DNA of 64,000 nt from Onthophagus taurus (lineage: Eukaryota > Arthropoda > Insecta > Coleoptera > Scarabaeidae). A model generated the notes under the pieces. The model was not told the origin of the DNA. It searched no databases and was given only the letters and a program-made list of their open reading frames with translations. The stretch covers positions 26,975,001 through 27,039,000 of the forward strand of contig NC_091972.1 in the NCBI RefSeq assembly GCF_036711975.1. The letters run 5' to 3'. The position numbers were made by a program, and so were the translations under genes. Every line of letters starts with the position of its first letter. Position 1 is the first letter of the stretch. Shown piece by piece: positions 32,101 to 41,035 of this stretch.

Positions 32101-35100
32101 CTTGAACGTTCTGTTTACGATACGGATGCAAGAAGGACTTGGCGATTCAATACGCGCCATGCAAAATGTTGACTTACATGTATGTTGTGTGCTATTCTTC
32201 GAGTGCTGATGGAAGGATTATCAATGACAGCATTAATTACAGCTTCTTCGTCCGCTACATTAACTACATGCGGTCGAATAGGATTACCTGTTTCTCAAAA
32301 TCTTCTGAAAGAATCGCTAAAAACGGAATAATATGGCAAATGACGCTGTGGAAATCTTTCTTGATATTCTGATACTGATTGTCGAGCGTTTCAATTGCAA
32401 AAACCATACACGAAAATTATATCAGCATACTCTTCAGTGCTATAAGCGTACATTTTGAGTTTCTTCTTGTATGTAATAATTAAACCTTACAGCAAACTAA
32501 TATATTACAATGACAACTTTGTTTTTGTTGAATGTTTGATTTTACTGACTATTGTTAAATTCGCTGCAGAAAACTTTAAAGTGTTATAATTTCGTAAATA
32601 ATTGAAATAGGACATATGTTCATTAACATTTTTTTTTTGGTAATTGGATTAGCTATCATATGTCAAAGTTTGATGGTGAGCTAATAAATCAACCTGTATT
32701 TAAAGATTAAAAATGTTTAGACTAGCTGTCATAATTTCTGCTCTAGCAGTATATGTGGTTGAAATTATACCACCACTTACAGAAACACCATATATTTTTA
32801 TATAGGGTGTCCATTATTTATGGAATAAAGTGGAATAAAGAGATATATACTATATCTCGGTAAATGTTGACTTTATAAAAAAACATTTTATACAAAAGTT
32901 GTTTAATATTTTATTTGCCATAATAAGACAGCATTCAATTGTTTATATTTCAGAAAACAAATGAGCAACGAATAACACTTGAATTTTTTTAAATGGCAAT
33001 GTACCCTTTCGTTAGACTCATTTGATAGAGATTGTTTTTCTCTTTACGATGATATAAAATTTTAGTACCCTTTGGAAAATGTTTGAAAAAATTTAAAAAT
33101 TGTTATTAAGATAATTTTTAATTTTTTATGAGTTAATATATTTTTTTATTATTTATATCGTATTATTTATTTTAAATTATACCTTTGGTGCTTCTTTATA
33201 TTTTTATTTTGTATTTATTTTAATAATGAATCTAATAGTAGATGATCAGATAATTGTGCAAATATTCTCATTATTAAAAATTTATTGCAATCTACGTAAA
33301 TTAAATGTTTAAATTTAAATTATTGATATACAAATTTTTTGATCTATCCGGTAATATTAATCGCTTCAGGTTTGTTTTTCTTGGGAGACACTACGCCGAC
33401 GTCTCGGTTACTGAGAATCTGAGAATACCGAGCACCACTATCTCGGGCGTCTCGGGCAATGTTTGGGACGGAGCAATATTTGCGATGTTGCCGTATTTAT
33501 ACTCCGCAAGCAATCAAAACCGACTACACGTTTTAAACCCATTTTATTTAAATTTGCTGCATTTAATAAAAAAATTGAACTCTTTAAATATGATTTACTT
33601 TACATTTCACTACCTCGTGATGCATTCCGTTTTTAAAAATTTTTTAAAACGTGATTTTAGAAACGTTACGCGACATTTTTTGAAAAAACTAAATGCATCA
33701 CTAAAAACTATATAAAAAAATAGAAATTTTGATGTAACAAACATACAAAAATTTTAAACGATGGCTGAATAAAATGGTATTCGTTGTTTTTGCTAATAGG
33801 TTATCCTCTTAAGTGAATAATATATGAACTCTATATTAATATTAAATATAGTGTACATTAGAGTTGTTTTTACCATATGGTATTACAATTTTTACTCTAA
33901 TTCTTTTTACCAACTACTCTAAAATTTTTACACGACACGATTTTTTCCTGTGTATCTATTTTAATACAAAATGAAGTTATGAATGTTATTTTCGTTTTAA
34001 AATCTTATAAATGTTTTATGCCTCGCAAAATTATTTATTGCATTTGAAAATGATTTTTGCCTTACATTCAATTGAATTATAAACCCACAATCTTAGATGT
34101 TCTCAACTTCTTTCTCTAATTTCTCTATTAAAAAATTAATATTCTATTCATATCAAAAAAAAGCATTAAAAAACTGATATTTGCGTAATGTAAATTGTTG
34201 TGAACCAAAATATGTACTTAAAAAAAACAAACGTAGTAAAAAAGTGGGCTACAACTACGATTATTAATAAAAAATCAAAATAATAAATAAATTGGAAAGT
34301 CAATAAAAAGATTGATTGTGATTCGTAATTAAGAAAAATTGTTAATAAACAATAATATTTAGAAGAAGCCGTTTGATTTCTTCATTAACAACATCGACGA
34401 GAAAAAGAATCGTAATAAAATAAACACGATGTTTTTTTTTATATATAAATCTCTATAATCTCGTTGCTTCCGAACGTCAGTCGTCTGCGCCCCTCAGAAA
34501 CTGACCGACCTGGTAAAGTGGGCTCTTAAGAAAAATATCTAAGTGCATGTTTTATTGTTGCAGGTAGAAACAAGTCATATAAATCTAAATGGTATGCTTA
34601 TCAATCATTTTACTTCTTAGATGACAAAAATAATCCTGTGGAGACATTTGATACAATGGTAAGTTTTACCCACTTTTTAAACAAAAATAAGTATTTAACA
34701 CTTACATTGGCATAGAACCGGCGCGGCGCATTATTTACAAAATGTCTTGCTAAAAAATTACAAATATCAGTGTGAATATCACTTCGAAAAGGAGCTTGAA
34801 TAAAATTCTTTAAAATTCCATTTTTTCTCGAATTCTTTTGCAAATGCCAGCCACTCATATTCTGATTGTGTAATCTGAAAAATGCAATATTTATAGTTAA
34901 CATGGGAGGAAATCCATGTTTATTATCAGATGAATAGGTTATAAACGTTGTTTACTATTTGTTATAGGATTCCAGTTCTTCCTTAGACACAGATAGCAAC
35001 AATGCAATTACAAATGAAATTGTAAATACTAATCGAAATGCCAATAACGTCTCTGAAACCAATACATCTTTAAGAGGATATAAGAAAAAATTAAAAAATA

Positions 35101-35447
35101 AAGCAGTAAAACGTTCTTATGACAATTCTGTTACTGATGCTAAAGACCAAATACTAGAAGATGCAATTGAATTAATTCGCAAGCAGACAGACAACAGTAA
35201 CGATCCATACATTGCTTTTGGTATGCATATCGCGGCTGAGCTTAAAAAATACGATGCCAGAACATTGACAAAAGTTAAACATTCCATAAATACTGTTATA
35301 TTTGAGGCCGATATGGCATGTATAAATGAACAAACATCCGGCTACCATGATGAAATGGATGATGAAAAGCGACCAGAATACTTTACCTCTTCTCTGACGG
35401 ATGTTTCGCACTCATCTAATACTAATATAAGATCCAAATTGACATAG
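25904..35447 (+). CDS. MADF / BESS-like DNA-binding protein gene (3 exons, intact)
   Basis: Exons 25904-26135, 34564-34658 and 34968-35447 join to 268 codons with no stop or frameshift. Splice borders are tcag|gttagt, ttgcag|gt, atg|gtaagt and ttatag|gat. Residues about 7-104 form a MADF domain (IRLIELYGSLKTLWD, WDEIAKNF, MKSLLSAYRRER, WYAYQSFYFLDD), a Myb/SANT-like DNA-binding fold. A charged linker follows, then a BESS-like segment at about 188-225 (DPYIAFGMHIAAELKKYD ... INTVIFEADM), a protein-protein contact region in insect MADF proteins. The start at 25904 sits in AAAATGG. AATAAA at 35517 is a plausible poly(A) signal. Intron 1 holds an 8.3 kb transposon. Antisense fragments of a Harbinger transposase overlap exon 3's surroundings, so the gene is either Harbinger ORF2 or a domesticated descendant. 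Confidence 0.82.
26679..28085 (+). pseudogene. Decayed transposase plus YqaJ-like nuclease of the TTAA element
   Basis: A short first exon (MGKYVHLKNYPLAFEDVLEKG) is followed by a probable second exon after a tatag acceptor (VRDSIEKCIHSE). Later blocks such as GTGYTQTEELL, VDIPFM and KTFQKYQKTVSDK resemble transposases that Pfam calls Mutator-like (from memory). Downstream, KHGQDYEWLAVKKFESKY and VASPNETI resemble YqaJ exonucleases. Stops and frame changes are frequent, so the copy is dead. The other copy keeps the nuclease region open. Confidence 0.65.
28868..29059 (-). other. Short open frame inside the 5.5 kb element, unknown
   Basis: 63 codons with basic residues (YRRLIRCSFNGDSVESLKWI). 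It could be the last exon of a protein of this element, because it ends shortly inside the left sub-terminal repeats, but no family is recognised and no further exons were found. Confidence 0.25.
29168..31016. repeat. Inverted repeat pair around a nested MITE
   Basis: CATTGAGGTCTTATATATAA at about 29176 is the complement of the block at about 30985-31004. The left copy is split by an element at about 29194-29940 with its own ~80 bp inverted repeats (AATCTAGAGTGCGTATGCTG ... AATCTAGAGAGCGTATATGG in complement, both including GTTGGATGTACC-like blocks). Beyond it the pairing resumes with TATACTATCTCCTATATCGC, and again with TTGTCTTTGTCGTGCCCCC near 30031. Confidence 0.65.
31400..32462 (-). pseudogene. 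Mariner-like transposase relic (DUF4817/DDE_3 type)
   Basis: Read on the minus strand: STRRIAHNIHVSQHFAWRVL (HTH part), QRFSINVWGG, MWYQHYDAPPHRGRVVVEWL (second catalytic block, with QQDGAPPH changed to QHYDAPPH), WIGNGPFA, then PPRSPDLNPLDFYLWGHM (third catalytic block). Many stops and frame changes. No clear long inverted repeats, unlike the elements at 2230 and 41036. It lies inside the 5.5 kb element. Confidence 0.8.
32815..33085 (-). repeat. Dispersed repeat family C, copy 3 (reverse orientation)
   Basis: Complement of 11120-11292 and 13835-14040: shared blocks include ATTTTATTTGCCATAATAAG and CTTTACGATGATATAAAATT. Confidence 0.7.
34564..34658 (+). CDS. MADF gene exon 2
   Basis: Begins with two bases completing a Gly codon, then RNKSYKSKWYAYQSFYFLDD, which supplies the last helix of the MADF domain. 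The donor gtaagt is at 34659. Starts 38 bases after the right end of the TTAA element in intron 1, so that insertion spared the acceptor. Confidence 0.82.
34680..34895 (-). pseudogene. PIF/Harbinger transposase fragment (middle part), antisense in MADF intron 2
   Basis: After a ttttcag-type acceptor the minus strand reads ITQSEYEWLAFAKEFEKKWN, the block that precedes the catalytic DGKH motif in HARBI1-type transposases. The next residues diverge and hit stops, and the DGKH block is absent. Together with 35550-35655 and 35816-35940 it forms a transposase running antisense to the MADF gene. Confidence 0.65.
34968..35447 (+). CDS. MADF gene exon 3
   Basis: 159 codons plus TAG at 35445. An S/N/D-rich linker and a basic stretch (RGYKKKLKNKAVKRS) lead into the BESS-like helix region. 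No internal stop in 480 bases although the antisense transposon remnants around it are full of stops. Confidence 0.82.
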   Translation, partial: DSSSSLDTDSNNAITNEIVNTNRNANNVSETNTSLRGYKKKLKNKAVKRSYDNSVTDAKDQILEDAIELIRKQTDNSNDPYIAFGMHIAAELKKYDARTLTKVKHSINTVIFEADMACINEQTSGYHDEMDDEKRPEYFTSSLTDVSHSSNTNIRSKLT

Positions 35448-35544
35448 TTAATTCGCTGTTTTGATACATATATTCTACGAATTATCTTATTGTATTTCGC
35501 ATGGCTTTAAACTGATAATAAAAATAATATAATAAAGAAATTTT

Positions 35545-35655
35545 TCTTACCTTTACCATATCCCAAAGAGTATCCGTCATAGCTTTACGCACTTCGGGGA
35601 TTAATGTTGATAAGTTTGATAAAGGACTCCATTGTTGACTTCGTTCAGTAATGTT
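35545..35655 (-). pseudogene. PIF/Harbinger transposase fragment (N-terminal part)
   Basis: Minus strand reads SQQWSPLSNLSTLIPEVRKA and then MTDTLWDMVK before a gtaag donor. This matches the 'STIS.IIPE.C.AI...L...' helix block of HARBI1-type transposases. The fragment is split from its upstream part (35816-35940) by a Penelope-type insertion. Confidence 0.65.
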
Positions 35656-35808
35656 AAATATAAATGAAATTTATTTGTTCTCAACCGGTTTCGGAAAAAG
35701 TTTCAATTGACGCAACAACCTGATGACGGAAACTTTTTCCGAAACCGGTAGTTGAGAACAAATAAATTTCATTCATCGGAATTTTAATTTTTTTATATTT
35801 AATGTTGA
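35656..35808. mobile_element. Short Penelope-like terminal unit, inverted, with a hammerhead motif
   Basis: An inverted repeat: AAATTTATTTGTTCTCAACC on the left mirrors GGTAGTTGAGAACAAATAAA on the right, and TTTCGGAAAAAGTTTC mirrors GAAACTTTTTCCGAAA. TAATGTT flanks both sides (about 35653 and 35806), a likely 7-bp target duplication. No coding sequence. Inverted terminal parts with a ribozyme are typical of Penelope-like elements. Confidence 0.6.
35716..35754 (+). ncRNA. Minimal type I hammerhead ribozyme motif 2
   Basis: Stem I CAAC (35716-35719) pairs with GTTG (35751-35754). Core CTGATGA (35720-35726), stem II GGAAA-CTT-TTTCC (35728-35740), GAAA (35741-35744), stem III ACCGGT (35744-35749), then A17 with predicted cleavage after 35750. 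As in motif 1, one extra base (C35727) sits between the core and stem II. The ACCGGT zero-loop stem III is a hallmark of hammerheads that work as dimers. Confidence 0.68.
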
Positions 35809-35940
35809 TATGGTTTACTTAGATACACAGAATACATATTGCGAACAATAATACCGCAAAGTTATCGCCAACCTCTCTTTTATCGGTATTGTTTTACGCC
35901 AATTCATAACCGGTTTTATAATAAACAGTCAACAGGCTAT
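35809..35940 (-). pseudogene. PIF/Harbinger transposase fragment (upstream part)
   Basis: Minus strand reads IIKPVMNWRKTIPIKERLAI and then TLRYY, matching the '...P.ERLAITLRFLA' block of HARBI1-type transposases, followed by a stop. Truncated at about 35940 by another repeat end (TACAGGATGTGTCAAATCTC). Confidence 0.65.
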
Positions 35941-36401
35941 ACAGGATGTGTCAAATCTCTGGAATATAGCCAATAACTTCGCCATTTGTGGTTTTAAAGA
36001 AAAATGTTTCAAATACAAGTTTCTTTATTAATCATGGCGCATTTTTTGGTGATATTTACTTGTTTGTATTGTTTCGTTGCTATGGCAACCAACATTGTAA
36101 TTTTAAATGGGATGCATATATTTTTTTTGCATACTGTTGATGATTTGGGACGTTTAAGTTTTTATTTTTAAAAGAACGGGTTTTGCAATCCAAAACGCAA
36201 AATAGTTTGATATTAGTTTTGTCAAATAATTCGATTGATTATTGTGTTCAACTGATTTAAGAATAAAACTAAATAGAAAACCACAATTACTGTACGATTA
36301 CTCAGAGAACGGGTAGTTCTCTTGTATGTGAAGATTTCCGTGCGCGTGACGTTACCTATCACTTTTGCGTGTTAGAATTTGTTTGGGTGTGGTTTTCGAT
36401 A
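35941..36401. other. Repeat end and BEL leader region
   Basis: Starts with TACAGGATGTGTCAAATCTC, the look of a TA-target element end. The last ~150 bp may be the 5' LTR/leader of the BEL element, but neither LTR nor primer-binding site could be defined. Confidence 0.4.
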
Positions 36402-39336
36402 ATGGACGAAGAAAGAAAACGGCGTGCGCTTCTTCGCAGCGCTTTTACTCGATCATCCCGAGAAGTGGACACTGTTTTGGCGGCAAACAACCCTGATCTC
36501 GATGATTTGGAAGCTGTTTTTAACCTCTTAGTAGAGAAAATGGGAGACCTAAAGGTTAGCGATACTCAAATTTTAAAATTAATGATTGCGAACGGCGTAG
36601 CAGACAAAGATATTGATGAATAAAGTATTGTCAAACGCTGTATCGACGGCATCGACATCTGCGCCGATACTCGCAAATCAAAGTTTATCGCATAAATTCA
36701 AACTACCTAAGATCGAACTCAAGAAATTCGACGGGGACGAAAGAGAATGGTTAGCTTTCTGGAGACAATTTAAAAAGGTACACGAGGACGAGGATTTAGC
36801 ACCGGAAGATAAATTTCAATATTTAATTTCAGTAATGATACCAAACTCGAGGGCCAAAGATTTAATAGACTGTTTTCCCCCGACTGCGGACAATTATGTC
36901 AAAGCAATTGAGACTTTGGAAGCGCGTTTTGGAAGAAAAGACATGCTCGTGGAAGTCTATGTTAGGAAATTGCTTAAGTTAGTGCTCAATAACGCAATGG
37001 ATCGCGGTGGAATATGCCAGATGGTAACACTGTATGACTGATTAGAAACACAACTAAGAGCCTTGGAAACGTTGGGAATTACTACTGACACTTGTGCGGC
37101 CATGTTATATCCGCTTGTTGAGTCCTGCTTACCAGAGGAATTGTTACGTGTCTGGAAAAGGACGCCGGAACCCACAAATAAAGCAAGTAATCCATCAAAG
37201 ACTAGGCTCAATTACCTTATGGAGTTTTTGAAGGCCAATGTTGAAGGAGAAGAACGGATCGCTTTGACGGTGGAGGGTTTTGGCGTAGAAACCAAAGGAA
37301 AGTCTGCGAAGATAAAGAATGTGGAACCAACACAAGCCACAGCAGCGGGGCTCATCAACAATGGGCTTGCAAGCAAGTGTGTTTTTTGTGAAGGGAATCA
37401 TGTTACGGACAAATGTTTTAATGCTCAGAAAATGGATTTAAACGAAAAGAAAAAGATTTTGAATAACAAAAGGGCCTTTTCGATGCACACAATTGGAACA
37501 TTTGAGTAGAAGATGTCGCGTGAAATTAAGATGCGTTCTTTGTGGAGAGCAACATATTGTTTTGTTGTGTCCCAGTTTAGAAGCAGATAAATCGGCGAGT
37601 CAACTTCAAAAGAAGACCGAAGATGTAAATTTGAGTAATTGCACGAACATGCACGTTTTTCTGCAGACATTTGTGGTAAAGATAACCGGGTCTGGTGGAG
37701 AGAAGAAAGTTCGGGCTATTATAGATACTGGATCTCAAAGGTCTTATGTATTGAAATCTGTTGTCACCGAAATAAAGTGTCGGACAAAACGAACAGAAAG
37801 GATTGTTCATGCGTTATTTGGAGGAACTGAAACTGAAGAACAAGAACATCAATGCTATGAAATAAGATTGGTACGTCTTGATGGTGAATTTGCCTGTAAA
37901 TTTGAAGTTGTAGATCAGCCGACTATATATATGTTCCGCAATTCCCAATGTTTTTAATGGGGCTTGGACGACGGAATTAAAAAACGCTGGTATTAAACTG
38001 AGTGACACGGGCAATTGCCGTGAAGTATCCGTGTTGATAGGAGCAGATGTTGTTGGGAAACTGCTTACCGTAAGAAACTGCAGTTGAAATGTGGACTCGT
38101 AGCGTTGGAGACATTACTCGGGTGGACACTTATGGGAAAAGTAAGAACGACAAAACTTTCAAAAGGGAACGTTTTTGCCATAGCACGTCATTGTTGACAA
38201 AAGATATGCCGATTTCAAAACTTTAGCAGCTGGGGACAGGAATTTCGGATCCAGAAGAGAACCGGTCTAAAGTTGAATTAGAAAAGGCAGTTAAAACATT
38301 GTTTAAGGAGACGACAGTGGTAAATGAAGAAGGACGGTATGAGGTGCAGTTGCCTTGGAAGGAAGGACATCCACCATTACCGAATAATTACAATTTGGCG
38401 AAGAAGAGACTTCAATCTGTATACAACAAACTTCAAGCAACGGGGGACGTTGAAAGATACTCTGATGTTTTTGCACAGTGGTTGTCGGAAGGGATTATAG
38501 AAAGGATACCCCAAGATGAAATCGACAATACTGCACGTTATTTACCGCATCGACCCGTATTCAAAGAGTCCAGTACCACAACTAAGGTGCGTCCGGTATT
38601 TGATGCTTCAACCAAGGAAAAGCGAACACCATCTCTAAACGATTGCTTGGAGAAAGGTATAAATTTGATTGAGTTGATTCCTGGTGTGTTGTTACGCTTT
38701 AGAATAGAAAGGGTTGGAGTAACATCGCATATCAGAAAAGCGTTTTTACAAATTCGCCTGAATGTCAGGGATAGAGAATTCCTGAGATTCATATGGAAGA
38801 CAGACGAAGGAAAAAATTTACTATATCTTCACTGAAGGGTGGTATTTGGGGTGAATTCAAGTTCTTTTCTACTCGCCGATACTTTAGAGCAACATACGAA
38901 AAAATATTGTGGAGGAGAAGGGGAAAACATTTATTCTGAATCCACTGTAAACCGGTTAAGAAAAGCATTTTATGTAGACGATTGTCTCACTAGCATACCA
39001 GATGAGCAAACAAAAGATCTTTTCTTAAGAGAAGCCGCTGCACTGAGGGCCGCAGGTGGGTTTGAGTTGACAGGGTGGACGTGTAGCAAGATAGAAAGTT
39101 TGGAAGATCACTTTGCACCATTCTTGGAATTAAATTGGAATACAAGACATGACACTCTAATATAATGCTTTGTTATACATCTAAGACAACGAATGGCGTG
39201 ATTACGAAGAGAATTGTTCTTTCTTACGCTCAGCGAATATTCGATCCAATTGGAGTAACCAGCCCCACAACTTTGTATCCTAAGCTGATGTTACAGAAAA
39301 TGTGGAAAAATAAAATTGGATGGGATGAGCAGATAG
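36402..39336 (+). pseudogene. BEL/Pao LTR retrotransposon (gag, protease, RT), broken
   Basis: Gag starts at ATG 36402 and after a frame change has the DUF1759-like block LPKIELKKFDGDEREWLAFW (36700 on). Two zinc knuckles follow, CVFCEGNHVTDKC (37378) and CRVKLRCVLCGEQHIVLLC. The protease has IIDTGSQRSYVL (about 37720). RT of the Pao/A17 type: RYLPHRPVFKES, KVRPVFDAST, and catalytic FYVDDCLTS (about 38970). The start of the Pao domain, AQRIFDPIGVTSP, ends at KNKIGWDEQ where a Jockey-like element's tail begins (39337). Stops or frame changes near 36620, 37040, 37508, 37957 and 38834. RNase H, integrase and both LTRs are not seen. Confidence 0.88.
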
Positions 39337-39356
39337 ATTTATTTATTTATTTATTC
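39337..39356 (-). repeat. (TAAA)n 3' tail of the Jockey-like element
   Basis: ATTTATTTATTTATTTATT on the plus strand is the simple-repeat tail of the minus-strand retrotransposon, marking its 3' junction with the BEL element. Confidence 0.75.
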
Positions 39357-41035
39357 ATCCAAAATAAACAGAGTTTCCCCTAATTACAGATTTCGGAATT
39401 ACTACATAATAATTAAACAAAATTGAACTAAATATTAAACTAAATTAAATATTAAACTAAGCCGTACTCGATTTGTAAGCAAACAATAAAAAAACAAATA
39501 AGTAAAAATAAACAAAATAAAACATTACATAAAAACAGAACAGAGGAATGGAACAGAATGCGCGAAGAATTATGAACTATAATAAGATTTTATAAGATCA
39601 GCCACTGCACTGGGCGGTTGCAACGTTCATCACAGACATCAAATTCTTTTTTACTGTTTTTACATCAACGCCAAATAGTGGAATGAAGGAAGCCATAGAT
39701 AGTTTGTTATATAACAAGAGAATTCTAATAAAAGGAGTATTTCTTCTGAGTTCAGTGGTAAAGCGGGGAATGTAAAATAGATTTTTCAATCGTCCACAGT
39801 ATGCCGGCACGTAAAAACCAATCTTTTCCAAGATTAAAGGTGCATCTATTTTATTATTTAATATTTTACATAGAAAACAAAGCGATATGATTTTCCTTCT
39901 AATAGATAACTTAGTTATATCAAATAATGTACGCGCAAATTCGTACGATCTGAACCCGATAAAGGCATTAAATTGTTTGTAATAAGTATACCGAATAAAC
40001 TTATTTTGAATAATTTCGATTAAGTTTGAATAAAGGTCTGATCCAAGATCCCATACAATTACCGCGTATTCTAATTTAGATCGCACCAATGAATTGAATA
40101 ATAATTTTAACGTTCCACATTTGAAAAACTGTAAGCATTTCTTATAATAAATCCTAAGAGTCGAAGTGCTGCGGAAATTATGGTTTTCACGTGCTCGGCA
40201 AAGCATAAATTGTTGGTAAAAATAATACCTAGGTCCCTCTTTCTGACAACTGATTTCAAATTTATATATTATTATCTATTCTGTACACAAATTCTATCGG
40301 CTTCCTCCCCAAAAAATATGTCATTGATTCACATTTGGCCACGTTAAAGTGAAGCTTGTTCAGCCGACACCAATCGCATACATTATCCAGATCAGACTGT
40401 AAGGACTGGCAATCACTTATATCACGAACAGATGTGAATATTTTCAGATCGTCCGCAAAGAGTAAGCATCTAGATGGATTAATTAGCAAAGGTAAATCAT
40501 TTATGAATAATAGAAACAATAAAGGTCCCAGATTGCTTCCCTGCGGAACCCCTGAATCTATCCCCAACACATCTGAGAGTGTGTTTTTATATGTGACATA
40601 GTAATTCCTATTGGATAAGTACGATACAAAGAAATTAAGAGTTGGATAAGAGAAACCATAAAGCGCCAGCTTGCGTAGAAGGGTATCGTGATCGACCTTA
40701 TCAAACGCCTTTGCAAAATCAGTATATATAACGTCAACTTGACTTTTTGTATCTAACGCTCTGGACACATAGTCAGAAAAGATACACAAATTGGTCTCGA
40801 CAGAGCGGTTAAGAATGAATCCGTGTTGGTCAATATGTAACACAATTTTAACATGATTAAATATTCTGTGATAAATTATTTGCTCGAAAACTTTTGCGAA
40901 ACAAGAAATTACCGAAATAGGTCTGTAATTCTTTATATCGCCCGTGTGGCCTGATTTATGAATTGGCGTAACCCTTGCAAGTTTCCATTGATTTGGAAAT
41001 GTATTTGTTGAAATTGATAAGTTAAAGATGATATA

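Larger units (their letters stand above)
28431..33952. mobile_element. 5.5 kb transposon of unknown class, TA target
   Basis: Ends CACAGGAAAAAAT on both sides (complemented on the right), flanked by TA at 28429-28430 and 33953-33954. The sister TTAA copy at 52331-55216 has the uninterrupted site (GCAAATATATCTATT in complement), which fixes the borders and the 2-bp duplication. Both ends carry many short AGAGT / TTTACTCTA / AGTGTAAAA sub-terminal repeats. No transposase of its own was recognised; the interior holds other repeats (29190-29940, 31400-32460, 32815-33080). Confidence 0.82.
26191..34525 (+). mobile_element. TTAA-target DNA transposon, copy 1, with a nested 5.5 kb insertion
   Basis: Ends GAGGCTACTTTACCATACAG on the left and, complemented, GAGCCCACTTTACCAGGTCG on the right, with TTAA at 26187-26190 and 34526-34529. 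Reverse complement of the copy at 52331-55216 except for the nested insertion at 28431-33952. It contains a decayed transposase and a YqaJ-like nuclease remnant. TTAA duplication with DDE transposase suggests Kolobok/piggyBac-like integration chemistry. It sits in intron 1 of the MADF gene in sense orientation. Confidence 0.9.

Noticed and set aside
33305..33715. 136-codon open frame inside the 5.5 kb element
   Set aside because: No recognisable domain, no motif, and composition typical of translated AT-rich DNA; not enough to call a gene.
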